Origin: Paracoccus solventivorans
GTDB taxonomy: Bacteria > Pseudomonadota > Alphaproteobacteria > Rhodobacterales > Rhodobacteraceae
Length of the DNA: 64,000 nt
Reading direction: 5' to 3'
NCBI RefSeq assembly: GCF_900142875.1
Contig: NZ_FRCK01000001.1
Coordinates: forward strand, 434,001-498,000
Shown piece by piece: positions 47,808 to 56,171 of this stretch (within the stretch, counting starts at the first letter, position 1; each line of letters opens with the position of its first letter). The notes below the pieces were generated by a model. That model was not told where the DNA came from. It was given only the letters and a program-made list of their open reading frames with translations, and ran no database searches. The translations under genes were made by a program, and so were the position numbers.

Positions 47808-48788
47808 TCAATCCCGGGACTGGAGGGGGGATTGCGTCGGGGATTCGATCCCCAGCCGCCGCATCCGCCGGTACAGCGTGGCCCGCCCCACCCCCAGCGC
47901 ACGGGCGGCGGCGGTGACATTGCCGCCCGACCGCGCCAGGGCCCGCACCACCGCCGCACGCTCGGCGCGGACCAGCCCCCCCGGCTCGGCGTCCTGCCCC
48001 TGCGCGCGGGCCAGCAGGTCCGACAGCGGCTGCGGGTGCAGGGCGCCGGTCTTGGGCAGCCCCAGCGCGCGGCGCGCCGCGCGGGTGGCGCCCACGGCAA
48101 GATCGTCGCGATCGACGGCCACCAGCGCCTCGATTCCCTCGCCCGCTACCACGGTGCGGGTGCCGGGAAAGGCGGCGCGGAACCATGCCGCCTCGATCCG
48201 CCGCGCATATTGCCCGACGGTGGCGGCGATCAGCGCGGTGATCTCGCGCGAGGCATCGTCGCGCGCGCTCGACACGTCCAGCGCCGCCAGCAACTGCCCG
48301 TCCGGCCCGTGGATCGGCGCGTCGATGCAGCTGAGCGCGATGTTCGAGGACAGGAAATGCTCGTCCCGGTGGATGACCACGCCGCGCCCCTCGACCAGAC
48401 AGGTGCCGATGCCGTTGGTGCCCTGCGCGGCCTCGGACCAGTCGGCCCCCGGGGCCAGCGCCCAGCCGTCGAAATCCAGCGCGTCCCCGGGCGCGGCGCG
48501 GCGGTCCAGAACGATCCCCTGCGCATCGGTCAGCACCACGGCGCAGCCGGACCTGCCGACCAGCCGGAACAGCTCGTCGATGGGGGCGGCGGCAACGTGC
48601 AAGAGCCGCTCCAGCGCCTCGCGGCGATGCGCCAGCTCGGCACCGGTCAGCCGCGGCGCCCGCAGCGCCACCGCCGGATCCAGCCCGTGGCGCAGGGCGG
48701 AACGCCGCCAACTCGCGGTCAGGGGCGTCAGGTCGTCGGACGCGCGCGTCCGCTCGATCACGCGGTCGGCGTGATGGCGTGTGTGCAT
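47808..48788 (-). CDS. AcoR-like GAF-Fis regulator lacking the AAA+ domain
   Basis: A 326-residue protein. Residues 1-190 resemble the N-terminal part of AcoR regulators, with a GAF domain ('VVLTDAQGIVLDRRA', 'WSEAAQGTNGIGTCLVEGRGVVIHRDEHF'). The C-terminus is a Fis-type HTH ('GGNVTAAARALGVGRATLYRRMRRLGI'). The large AAA+ sigma54-activating domain (GAFTGA motif) found in full-length AcoR is missing; about 110 residues of other sequence stand in its place. It therefore cannot act through sigma54 in the usual way. It probably controls the adjacent aldehyde dehydrogenase gene. A longer reading to 49556 is antisense to znuB and rejected. Confidence 0.78.
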   Translation of the reverse strand: MHTRHHADRVIERTRASDDLTPLTASWRRSALRHGLDPAVALRAPRLTGAELAHRREALERLLHVAAAPIDELFRLVGRSGCAVVLTDAQGIVLDRRAAPGDALDFDGWALAPGADWSEAAQGTNGIGTCLVEGRGVVIHRDEHFLSSNIALSCIDAPIHGPDGQLLAALDVSSARDDASREITALIAATVGQYARRIEAAWFRAAFPGTRTVVAGEGIEALVAVDRDDLAVGATRAARRALGLPKTGALHPQPLSDLLARAQGQDAEPGGLVRAERAAVVRALARSGGNVTAAARALGVGRATLYRRMRRLGIESPTQSPLQSRD

Positions 48789-48830
48789 GATTCGGCCACT
48801 CCCTGCGCGCAGTATAGCCGCAACCGGGAA

Positions 48831-48870
48831 ATCTTCTGTCCGCAAATATCCCCGCCGGAGGCTCCGGCAG
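48831..48870. repeat. Intergenic GC-rich repeat element, copy B
   Basis: ATCTTCTGTCCGCAAATATC is followed by CCCGCCGGAGGCTCCGG with a hairpin. It is between the znuB and the AcoR-like regulator genes and resembles copies A, C and D. Confidence 0.5.
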
Positions 48871-48913
48871 CGAAGCCAGCGCCAGAGGTGCCAAACACGC
48901 GCAGCGGCAACGC

Positions 48914-49711
48914 TCAGGCCCCGGCCCGGCGCCGCCCCCCGGCAAACAGCACCGCCAGCGCAAAGATCGCAGCGGCGGCGCAGACGATGGTCGGGCCGGT
49001 CGGCGTGTCCAGCCGGAACGCCGCACCCAAGCCCCCCAGACCTGCGGCCGCCCCGATCAGGGCGGTGGCGACGGCCATCGCCTCGGGCGAGCGCGACAGC
49101 GGCCGCGCCGCGGCGGCGGGGATGATCAGGAAGGCGCTGACCAGCAGCGCCCCGACGATGCGGATCCCGGCCGCCACCACCAGCGCCAGCGCGATGTTCA
49201 GCACCCATTGCTCGGCCCGCGGGCGGATGCCGTCGGCGACCGCCATCTCGGGCGACAGCGTGGACAAAAGCAGCGCCGACCAGCGCCAGGCGACCAGCGC
49301 CACCACCGCCGCCGCGCCCGCCCAGATCAGCGCCAGATCGGCGCGAGTCACCGACAGGATGTCGCCGAACAGATAGGCGTTGAGGTCGGTCCGCACCCCC
49401 TGCACGAAGCTGACCGCGACCAGCCCCGCGGCCAGCGCGCCATGCGACAGCACCCCCAGCGCGGTGTCGACCGACTGCCGCCCGGACAGCCCCGCCACCA
49501 GCGCCGCCATCGCCAGCGCCACCACGATCACCGCCCCGAACAGCGGCAGCGACCACGCCAGCGACAGCGCCACCCCCAGCAGCGCTGCGTGGGCGGTGGC
49601 GTCGCCGAAATAGGCCATCCGCCGCCAGACCACGAAACAGCCCAGCGGCGCGCAGGCAACCGCCAGCCCGACCGCCGCCAGCGCGGCGCGGACCATGAAA
49701 TCATCCAGCAT
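48914..49711 (-). CDS. znuB: Zinc ABC transporter permease
   Basis: A 265-residue permease of the ABC-3 family with about seven hydrophobic segments. Landmarks are 'VVWRRMAYFGDATAHAALLGVAL' at the cytosolic face, and 'IVGALLVSAFLIIPAAAARPL'. It forms the zinc channel with ZnuC and ZnuA. It is the last gene of the minus-strand operon zur-znuC-znuB and overlaps znuC by one base. A longer dispersed repeat follows 43 bases after the stop. Confidence 0.92.
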   Translation of the reverse strand: MLDDFMVRAALAAVGLAVACAPLGCFVVWRRMAYFGDATAHAALLGVALSLAWSLPLFGAVIVVALAMAALVAGLSGRQSVDTALGVLSHGALAAGLVAVSFVQGVRTDLNAYLFGDILSVTRADLALIWAGAAAVVALVAWRWSALLLSTLSPEMAVADGIRPRAEQWVLNIALALVVAAGIRIVGALLVSAFLIIPAAAARPLSRSPEAMAVATALIGAAAGLGGLGAAFRLDTPTGPTIVCAAAAIFALAVLFAGGRRRAGA

Positions 49712-50475
49712 CAGGCGGCATCCTCGTCATGACCGGCGCAGGGCAGGCCGTCGTCGTGGCTGTGGTCATGATGGTGGCGATACAGCGCCACCGACCCGGC
49801 CCCGGCCGCCCCGAACAGCCCGCGATAGGCAGGCGACAGCGACACGGTTTCCGGGGTGCCCTCGCAGCAGATATGCCGGTTCAGGCAGACCACGTGGTCC
49901 GAGGCCCGCATCACGATCTGCAGATCATGGCTGACCATCAGCACCGCGCAGCCGGTGTCGGCGTTCACCTGCTCGATCCGCGCATAAAAGGACGCGACCC
50001 CGGGCTGGTCCAGCCCGGCGGTGCCCTCGTCCAGGATCAGCAGCTCGGGGTCGTTCAGCAGCGCCCGCGCCAGCAGCGCCCGCTGCATCTGCCCGCCCGA
50101 CAGCCCGGTGACCGGCCGCCGCTCCAGCCCGGCCAGCCCGGCGCGGTCCAGCGCCGCGGCAATGGTGGCGGCATCGCGCCGGCGCGGCAGGTTCATGAAC
50201 CGGCCCAGCGTCATCGGCATGGTGGGATCGACCGCCAGCCGCTGCGGCACATAGCTCAGCCGCAGCCCCGGCGCCCGGGTCACCTGCCCGCGCGAAGGCG
50301 CGACGGCGCCGATGATGGTCCGCATCAAGGTGGTCTTGCCCGAGCCGTTCGGCCCGACCACGGTCACGATCTCGCCCCGCCGGATGCTCAGGTCGATGTC
50401 GCGCAGGATTTCCTGCCCGCCCAGCTCGACCGCCACGCCGGACAGCGTGACCAGAGGCGCCGCCCCCCCGCTCAT
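49711..50475 (-). CDS. znuC: Zinc ABC transporter ATPase
   Basis: A 254-residue ABC ATPase. Walker A is 'GPNGSGKTTLMRTI', the signature is 'LSGGQMQRALLARAL', and Walker B is 'LLILDEGTAGLDQ'. The C-terminus is rich in His (YRHHHDHSHDDG), which is a common feature of ZnuC and probably binds zinc. The start at 50475 overlaps the zur stop as ATGA; upstream residues in the same frame are within zur. Energises zinc uptake with ZnuA and ZnuB. Confidence 0.93.
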   Translation of the reverse strand: MSGGAAPLVTLSGVAVELGGQEILRDIDLSIRRGEIVTVVGPNGSGKTTLMRTIIGAVAPSRGQVTRAPGLRLSYVPQRLAVDPTMPMTLGRFMNLPRRRDAATIAAALDRAGLAGLERRPVTGLSGGQMQRALLARALLNDPELLILDEGTAGLDQPGVASFYARIEQVNADTGCAVLMVSHDLQIVMRASDHVVCLNRHICCEGTPETVSLSPAYRGLFGAAGAGSVALYRHHHDHSHDDGLPCAGHDEDAA

Positions 50476-50924
50476 GCCGCGGTCCGGCAATCGGCGCAGA
50501 GCCCCTCGGCCTCGCGCACGGTGGTCTCGATGGCGAATCCCGCGCCCTCGGCGGCGCGTTCCAGCTGGCCGCCGGCGGGGGCCGGGGTCTCGATCACGTG
50601 GCGGCACTGGCGGCAGATCAGGAACACCGGCACATGGCCCTCGCCGGCATGGGCGCAGGCGGCGAATGCGTTCAGCGTCTCGATCCGGTGCACCAGCCCG
50701 GCGCGGATCAGAAAATCCAGCGCCCGATAGACCACCGGCGGCTGCCCGCCCAGACCTTCGTCCCGCAGGCGGTCGAGGATCTCATAGGCGCCCAGCGCGC
50801 GGTGTTCTTCCAGCAGGATTTCCAGCACGCGACGCCGCACCGGGGTCAGCTGCACCCCTTCGCGCGCGCAATGGCTTTCGGCATGGGAAAGGGCTGCGCG
50901 GATGCAGCTGTCGTGGTCATGCAT
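50472..50924 (-). CDS. zur: Zinc uptake regulator, Fur family
   Basis: A 150-residue Fur-family repressor. The winged helix is near residues 25-85 ('LTPVRRRVLEILLEEHRALGAYEILDRL', then 'GLVHRIE'). The structural zinc site uses the pair 'LICRQCRH' and 'CADC' at the C-terminus, and His residues for the regulatory site are in 'HAGEGHVPVF'. It represses zinc uptake genes when zinc is present. It is first in the operon with znuC and znuB and divergent from znuA, with a good operator between them. Confidence 0.93.
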   Translation of the reverse strand: MHDHDSCIRAALSHAESHCAREGVQLTPVRRRVLEILLEEHRALGAYEILDRLRDEGLGGQPPVVYRALDFLIRAGLVHRIETLNAFAACAHAGEGHVPVFLICRQCRHVIETPAPAGGQLERAAEGAGFAIETTVREAEGLCADCRTAA

Positions 50925-50971
50925 GGTCCGGCCCTCCGGTCGCCGGGGAACGCCGCGTTGACGGGTGTTCT

Positions 50972-50984
50972 GTTATAATATAAC
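50972..50984. promoter_or_regulatory. Zur operator between zur and znuA
   Basis: GTTATAATATAAC is a perfect 13-base palindrome with a central base, and with the preceding T it matches the Zur box core TGTTATANTATAAC. It is 48 bases before the zur start and 33 bases before the znuA start, so one site controls both directions. Confidence 0.85.
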
Positions 50985-51016
50985 TCATCCAGGCAATCTA
51001 ATGCGGAGCCCGCGAA

Positions 51017-52018
51017 ATGTCACGTCCCCTTTTAGCCCTTGTCCTTGCCGCCCTGGCCGCCCCCGCCGCGGCCGAACCACCGCGCGTGGTGGCCGATATC
51101 GCCCCGGTGCATTCGCTGGTGGCGCGGGTGATGCAGGGGGTGGGCGAGCCGGCGCTGCTGGTCCCGCCCGGCGCCTCGCCGCATTTCCACGCGCTGCGGC
51201 CGTCGGATGCGCAGTCGCTGCAAGCGGCGCAGATCGTGGTGACGGTGGGGCCGGAGCTGGCGCCCTGGCTGGACCGACCGCTGGCGACGCTGGCCGGCAC
51301 GGCCACCCGCATCGACCTGCTGCACAGCCCCGGCACCACCGTTCTGCCCACCCGCAGCAGCGCCCTGTTCGAGGCGCATTCGCACGACGACCACGCCGCG
51401 CCGGACGATCACGACGATCATAGCGACCACGATCACGACCATGACCAGGATCATGATCATGATCACGATGGGCATGACGACGGGGGCAGCCACGACCACG
51501 GCGCCACCGACCCCCACGCCTGGCTGGACCCCGAGAACGGCAAGCTCTGGCTGGACACCATCGCTGCCGCGCTGGCCGAGGCCGATCCGGGCAACGCCGC
51601 GCTCTACCGCGCCAACGCCGCCGGGGCCGCCGCGGAAATCGACGCGGCCACCGCCGACACAAGCGCCGAGGTCGCGCCGCTCGACGGGCTGCGCTATGTC
51701 GTCTTTCATGACGCCTATCAGTATTTCGAAAACCGCTTCGGCCTGCCCGCGAGCGGCGCCATCGCGATCAGCGACGCCTCGGCCCCCGGCCCCGCCCGCA
51801 TCGCCGAGCTGCGCGAGCGCACCGCCGAGATGGGGGTGACCTGCGCCCTGACCGAGCCGCAGTTCGACCCCGACCTGATCGCCACGGTGTTCCAGGGGCG
51901 CGACGTGGCGACCGCGGTGCTGGACCCGATCGGCGCGCAGATCCCGCCGGGGCCGCAGATGTATCCGGCGCTGATCCGCTCGATCGGGGCGGCGTTGGCG
52001 GGCTGTGCGGCGGACTAG
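51017..52018 (+). CDS. znuA: Zinc-binding periplasmic protein
   Basis: A 333-residue cluster A-I solute-binding protein with a signal peptide (LALVLAALAAPAAA). The zinc ligands are His residues in 'VHSLVARVM', 'PHFHALRPSD' and the region around 'VVFHDAYQYFE', with an acidic residue in the second lobe. A long His/Asp-rich loop (about residues 115-165: HDDHAAPDDHDDHSDH and onward) is inserted after the first lobe and is characteristic of ZnuA. It binds periplasmic zinc and delivers it to ZnuBC. It is divergent from zur and preceded by the Zur operator. Confidence 0.94.
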   Translation: MSRPLLALVLAALAAPAAAEPPRVVADIAPVHSLVARVMQGVGEPALLVPPGASPHFHALRPSDAQSLQAAQIVVTVGPELAPWLDRPLATLAGTATRIDLLHSPGTTVLPTRSSALFEAHSHDDHAAPDDHDDHSDHDHDHDQDHDHDHDGHDDGGSHDHGATDPHAWLDPENGKLWLDTIAAALAEADPGNAALYRANAAGAAAEIDAATADTSAEVAPLDGLRYVVFHDAYQYFENRFGLPASGAIAISDASAPGPARIAELRERTAEMGVTCALTEPQFDPDLIATVFQGRDVATAVLDPIGAQIPPGPQMYPALIRSIGAALAGCAAD

Positions 52019-54252
52019 CCTGCGTCGGCCAGGAAGCGCGTGACCGCCGGGCGCAGGCAGGTCACGCCCAGGGCGCGCCCCTCTTCGATCACCTCGCGCA
52101 GGGCGGTCAGGTCGATGCTGCGCAGCAGCGCCTTGACCGGCCCGATCGAGGCCGGACGCATCGACAGCGTGCGCAGCCCCAGCGCCGCCAGCACCGCGGC
52201 CTCGGGCGGGCGGCCGGCATCCTCGCCGCAGAAGCTCAGCGGCACGCCATGTTCGGCGCAGCGGTGGACGATCATCTCGATGAACCCCAGATAGGGCAGC
52301 GACAGCGTGTCATAGCGCCGCCGCACCCGCTCGTTCTCGCGGTCGGCGGCAAAGAAGAACTGCTTGAGGTCGTTGCCCCCGATCGAGATGAAGTCGCAGC
52401 TGCGGAAGAACCCGTCCGAGGCAAAGGCCAGCGACGGCGTTTCCAGCATCGCGCCGACCTTGACGGCGGTCGGCATCTGGTGGCCCAGCGCCGCTTCGCG
52501 CTCCAACTGCTCGGTCAGCATCCCCCGGGCGCAGGCGAACTCGTCGCCGTCGGCGATGAACGGGAACATCACATTCAGCTCGCGCCCGGCGGCGGCGCGG
52601 ATCAGCGCCTGCAGCTGCATCTTGAGCACGCCGCGCTTGTCCAGCCCGACCCGGATCGCCCGCCAGCCCATGGCGGGGTTGGGTTCCTCGATCCGCTTCA
52701 TATAGGGCAGGATCTTGTCCGAGCCGATGTCGAGCGTGCGGAACACCACCGGCCGGCCGCGGGCATTGTCCATCACCCGCCGGTACGAGGCCGCCAGCTC
52801 CGCCCGCTGCGGCACGCGGGTGCGGATCAGGAACTGCAGCTCGGTGCGGAACAGCCCCACCCCCTCGGCGCCCGAGCTGATCAGGCTGGGCAGGTCCGCC
52901 ATCAGCCCGGCATTCATGCACAGCCGCAGGGTGGTGCCGCATTTGGTCGTCGCCGGCAGGTCGCGCAGCCCGGCATAGCGCTGCATCGCCTTGGCCTGCA
53001 TGGCGATGCGTTCGCGGAACGCCGCCGCCACCGAGTCCTCGGGGCGCAGATGCACCACGCCGCTGTCGCCGTCGACCAGGATGGTGTCGCCGCTGAGCGC
53101 CTCGGCGGTGATGCGCCCGGCGTGGACCACCAGCGGAATCGCCAGCGTCCGCGCCACGATCGCCGCATGGCTGCCGACCGAGCCGTCCTCGAGCACCACC
53201 CCGCGCAGCCGCCGGCCGTATTCCAGCAGCTCGGCCGGGCCGATGTTGCGCGCGACCAGGATCGGGTTGTCGGGCATCGGGATGCCGGTGTCGCGGCCCT
53301 GCCCGGTGAGGATGCGCAGCAGCCGGTTCCACAGATCGTCCAGGTCGTGCAGCCGCTCGCGCAGATAGGGGTCGGCGGTGCTTTCCAGCCGCGCGCGGGC
53401 ATGGGACTGTTCCTTGTCCACCGCCGCCTCGGCCGACAGCCCCAGGTCGATGTCCTCCTCCATCCGGCGCAGCCAGCTGCGCGAGCGGGTGAACATGCGA
53501 TAGGTCTCCAGCACCCCGCGGCCCTCGTCGCTGGCCAGATCGGCCGAGCTGACCATCTCGTCCACGGTCTGGCGCAGCATGGCGACGGCCTCGGCCAGGC
53601 GGGCGCGTTCCTTTTCGGGATCGTCGCCGACCGGGTTGGTGATGACGACGCGGGGCTCGTGCAGCCAGACCTGCCCCTCGGCCGCGCCCTCCTGCGCGGG
53701 GACGCCGCGGAACACCGCCGCCAGCCGATGCTCGGGGCGGGCGCCATGGCCCAGGAACGCCCCCAGCTCGGCCATCTCGGCCAGCACCATGGCGGCGACT
53801 TCCAGCCCGTAGACCTCGTCCTCGGAAAACTCCCGCGCCTCGCGGGACTGGACGACCAGCACCCCAAGCTTTTCACCGACGCGCTGGATCGGGACCCCCA
53901 GGAACGAGGGGAACACCTCTTCCCCGGTCTCGGGCATGTAGCGGAAACCGGGCTGGGCCGGGGCGTTGGCGGTGTTCACCGGCTGGCCGGTGCGGGCGAC
54001 GCGGCCCACCAGCCCCTCGCCCAGCCGCAGCCGGGTCTTGTGGACGGCCTGCGCGCGCAGCCCCTCGGTCGCGCACAGTTCCAGCGTGTCGGGGTCGCGG
54101 AACAGGTAGATCGAGCACACCTGCGTCCGCATCGAATCGGCGATGTGGTGGGTGATCGAGTTCAGGCGCGCCTGGCCGTCGCCCGGCGCGGCCAGCGTGT
54201 CGCGCAGCCGCCGCAGCAGCCTTCGCGATTCGCTTTCCGTGCGATCCTGCAT
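52015..54252 (-). CDS. ptsP: Nitrogen PTS enzyme I (PtsP)
   Basis: A 745-residue protein: an N-terminal GAF domain (residues 5-160, with 'VCSIYLFRDPDTLELCATEGL'), then enzyme I. The phosphorylated His is in 'DGSVGSHAAIVARTLAIP', and the PEP-binding region has 'GVGLFRTELQFLIRTRVP', 'FRTLDIGSDK' and 'FISIGGNDLKQFFFAADREN'. It transfers phosphate from PEP to NPr as part of the regulatory PTS-Ntr chain; glutamine and 2-oxoglutarate act on the GAF domain in other bacteria. It is directly downstream of lysC, as usual in Alphaproteobacteria. Convergent with znuA, with overlapping ends. Confidence 0.94.
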   Translation of the reverse strand: MQDRTESESRRLLRRLRDTLAAPGDGQARLNSITHHIADSMRTQVCSIYLFRDPDTLELCATEGLRAQAVHKTRLRLGEGLVGRVARTGQPVNTANAPAQPGFRYMPETGEEVFPSFLGVPIQRVGEKLGVLVVQSREAREFSEDEVYGLEVAAMVLAEMAELGAFLGHGARPEHRLAAVFRGVPAQEGAAEGQVWLHEPRVVITNPVGDDPEKERARLAEAVAMLRQTVDEMVSSADLASDEGRGVLETYRMFTRSRSWLRRMEEDIDLGLSAEAAVDKEQSHARARLESTADPYLRERLHDLDDLWNRLLRILTGQGRDTGIPMPDNPILVARNIGPAELLEYGRRLRGVVLEDGSVGSHAAIVARTLAIPLVVHAGRITAEALSGDTILVDGDSGVVHLRPEDSVAAAFRERIAMQAKAMQRYAGLRDLPATTKCGTTLRLCMNAGLMADLPSLISSGAEGVGLFRTELQFLIRTRVPQRAELAASYRRVMDNARGRPVVFRTLDIGSDKILPYMKRIEEPNPAMGWRAIRVGLDKRGVLKMQLQALIRAAAGRELNVMFPFIADGDEFACARGMLTEQLEREAALGHQMPTAVKVGAMLETPSLAFASDGFFRSCDFISIGGNDLKQFFFAADRENERVRRRYDTLSLPYLGFIEMIVHRCAEHGVPLSFCGEDAGRPPEAAVLAALGLRTLSMRPASIGPVKALLRSIDLTALREVIEEGRALGVTCLRPAVTRFLADAG

Positions 54253-54307
54253 CTGCGGCGCGCCTTCTGCTTACGGTGTCGGGCCGGAACCGCCCGACGG
54301 GCAGGCG

Positions 54308-55564
54308 TCAGGCCTTTTCCAGTTCAAAGGCATCATGCAGCGCCTGCACGGCCAGTTCCATATACTTGCGGTCGATCAGCACCGAAATCTTGATCTCGCT
54401 GGTCGAGATGACCTTGATGTTGATGTTCTCGTCCGCCAGCGCCCGGAACATGCGCGCGGCGACGCCGGCGTGGCTGCGCATCCCGATGCCGACGACCGAG
54501 ACCTTGGCGACCTCGGTGTCCACGCTCAGCTCGTCATAGGCGATCTTGCCCTCGGCGCGGGCGGCCTCCATCGCGCGGCGGGCGTGTTCCACCTGCGCAA
54601 CCGGGACCGAGAAGGTCATGTCGGTCACCGCGCCCGGGTGATCCTCGTAGTTCTTTTCCGAGATGTTCTGGACGATCATGTCCACGTTCACCCCGGCCGC
54701 GGCCAGCGGCTCGAAGATGGCGGCCGAGATGCCGGGCCGGTCCTCGACGGTAATCAGGGTGATCTTGGCCTCGTCCCGCGAATAGGCGATGCCTGTGACG
54801 ACCTTGGCTTCCATGATCTGATCCTCATCGCACACCAGCGTGCCGCTGGTCTCATCGGTTTCGTCAAAGGACGACAGCACCCGCAGCGGCACCTTGAAGC
54901 GCATCGCCAGCTCGACCGAGCGGGTCTGCAGCACCTTGGCCCCCAGCGAGGCCAGCTCCAGCATCTCCTCAAAGGCGATGCGGTCGAGCTTGCGGGCCTT
55001 GGCGCTGATCCGCGGGTCGGTGGTGTAGACCCCGTCGACATCGGTGTAGGTATCGCAGCGCTCGGCGCCGAAGGCGGCGGCAAAGGCGACGGCGGTGGTG
55101 TCCGAACCGCCCCGGCCCAGCGTGGTGATGCGCCCGTCCGGCGCGATCCCCTGGAAGCCGGCGACCACGGCCACGCGCATCCCTTCGGCGAATTTCTGGT
55201 CGATATTGTGGCGCGGGATCGACACGAACCGCGCAGAGCCGTGCTGGTCGGTGGTGTTGATCGGCACCTGCCAGCCCTGCCAGCTGCGCGCCGGGATGCC
55301 CATTTCCTGCAGGCGCAGCGCCATCAGCCCGGCGGTGACGTTCTCTCCGCTCGCGACCACGGCGTCGTATTCGCGCGCGTCGTACAGCCGCGAGGTGCCC
55401 TCGACCCAGCCGACCAGCTCGTTGGTCCTGCCGGCCATGGCGCTGACGATGACGATCACGTCATAGCCGCGCTCGACCTCGCGCTGGACCTTCTTGGCCG
55501 CATTCGCGATGCGGTCCAGATCGGCCACCGAGGTGCCGCCGAATTTCATCACCAGAAGCGGCAT
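54308..55564 (-). CDS. lysC: Aspartate kinase
   Basis: A 418-residue aspartokinase. The start 'MPLLVMKFGGTSVADLDRI' carries the KFGGTS kinase motif; 'GRGGSDTTAVAFAAAFGAERC' follows. Two ACT domains at the C-terminus ('LITVEDRPGISAAIFEPLAAAGVNVDMIVQN' and 'VSVVGIGMRSHAGVAARMFRAL') give feedback control by lysine and/or threonine. It phosphorylates Asp as the first step of Lys, Thr and Met synthesis. I rejected a 26-residue N-terminal extension. It precedes ptsP on the minus strand. Confidence 0.95.
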   Translation of the reverse strand: MPLLVMKFGGTSVADLDRIANAAKKVQREVERGYDVIVIVSAMAGRTNELVGWVEGTSRLYDAREYDAVVASGENVTAGLMALRLQEMGIPARSWQGWQVPINTTDQHGSARFVSIPRHNIDQKFAEGMRVAVVAGFQGIAPDGRITTLGRGGSDTTAVAFAAAFGAERCDTYTDVDGVYTTDPRISAKARKLDRIAFEEMLELASLGAKVLQTRSVELAMRFKVPLRVLSSFDETDETSGTLVCDEDQIMEAKVVTGIAYSRDEAKITLITVEDRPGISAAIFEPLAAAGVNVDMIVQNISEKNYEDHPGAVTDMTFSVPVAQVEHARRAMEAARAEGKIAYDELSVDTEVAKVSVVGIGMRSHAGVAARMFRALADENINIKVISTSEIKISVLIDRKYMELAVQALHDAFELEKA

Positions 55565-55660
55565 CCAAAGCCTCCAGTCGCCGGGTGGAACGGGGGGCTG
55601 ATAGGGCAGCGCAGGCGCAGGGGCAAGTGGCATCGGCGGCAAATCGGCAGCCGCCGGGCC

Positions 55661-55702
55661 CTCTTCATCTTGCCGGAAACATCCCGGGTCTCGGGGCAGA
55701 GC
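55661..55702. repeat. Intergenic GC-rich repeat element, copy C
   Basis: CTCTTCATCTTGCCGGAAAC is followed by ATCCCGGGTCTCGGGGC. It lies between lysC and the DUF1178 gene and shares its layout with copies A, B and D. Confidence 0.6.
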
Positions 55703-55718
55703 TCCGGTCCGGCGCCCC

Positions 55719-56171
55719 TCAGGACAGCTTGCGGGTGGTGCGGAACGGCAGCGGCATGACGGGGACGCCGTCCTCGATCAGCTTGCGGGCCTCGTCCAGC
55801 CGCGCCTCGCCGTGGATCGAGCGTTCGGGGATGTCGCCCGCGTGCATGGCGCGCGCGGTGGTCGCGAAGTCGCTGCCGACATAGGCCGAGTTCTCCTCGA
55901 CATGGCGGCGCAGCGCCTGCAGCGCCGCCTCGGCCGCCGATCCGGGCCGCTCCAGCGGGCGCGCAGCCTCTGCGCCGCTGTCGGGAACAGCGCCCCGCGG
56001 GTCGTCGCGGGCGGGCACCGCGGGGGCCATCGGCGCCTTTTGCACCGATACGCTGCCGCAGACGGCGCAGCTGACCTGGCCGGCGCCGCTCAGCGCGTCA
56101 TAGGCCGCAGCCGAGCGGAACCAGCTGTCGAAATCATGCCCCTTGTCGCAGCGCAGCGCGTAACGGATCAT
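55719..56171 (-). CDS. DUF1178 family protein
   Basis: A 150-residue protein. The N-terminus 'MIRYALRCDKGHDFDSWFRSAAAYDAL' and 'VSCAVCGSVSVQKAPMAP' is the DUF1178 signature with four Cys that look like a zinc ribbon. The remainder contains 'VEENSAYVGSDFATTARAMHAGD' and 'ARKLIEDGVPVMPLPF', both conserved in the family. The function is not known. It overlaps waaA by 4 bases and is translated after it. Confidence 0.85.
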   Translation of the reverse strand: MIRYALRCDKGHDFDSWFRSAAAYDALSGAGQVSCAVCGSVSVQKAPMAPAVPARDDPRGAVPDSGAEAARPLERPGSAAEAALQALRRHVEENSAYVGSDFATTARAMHAGDIPERSIHGEARLDEARKLIEDGVPVMPLPFRTTRKLS

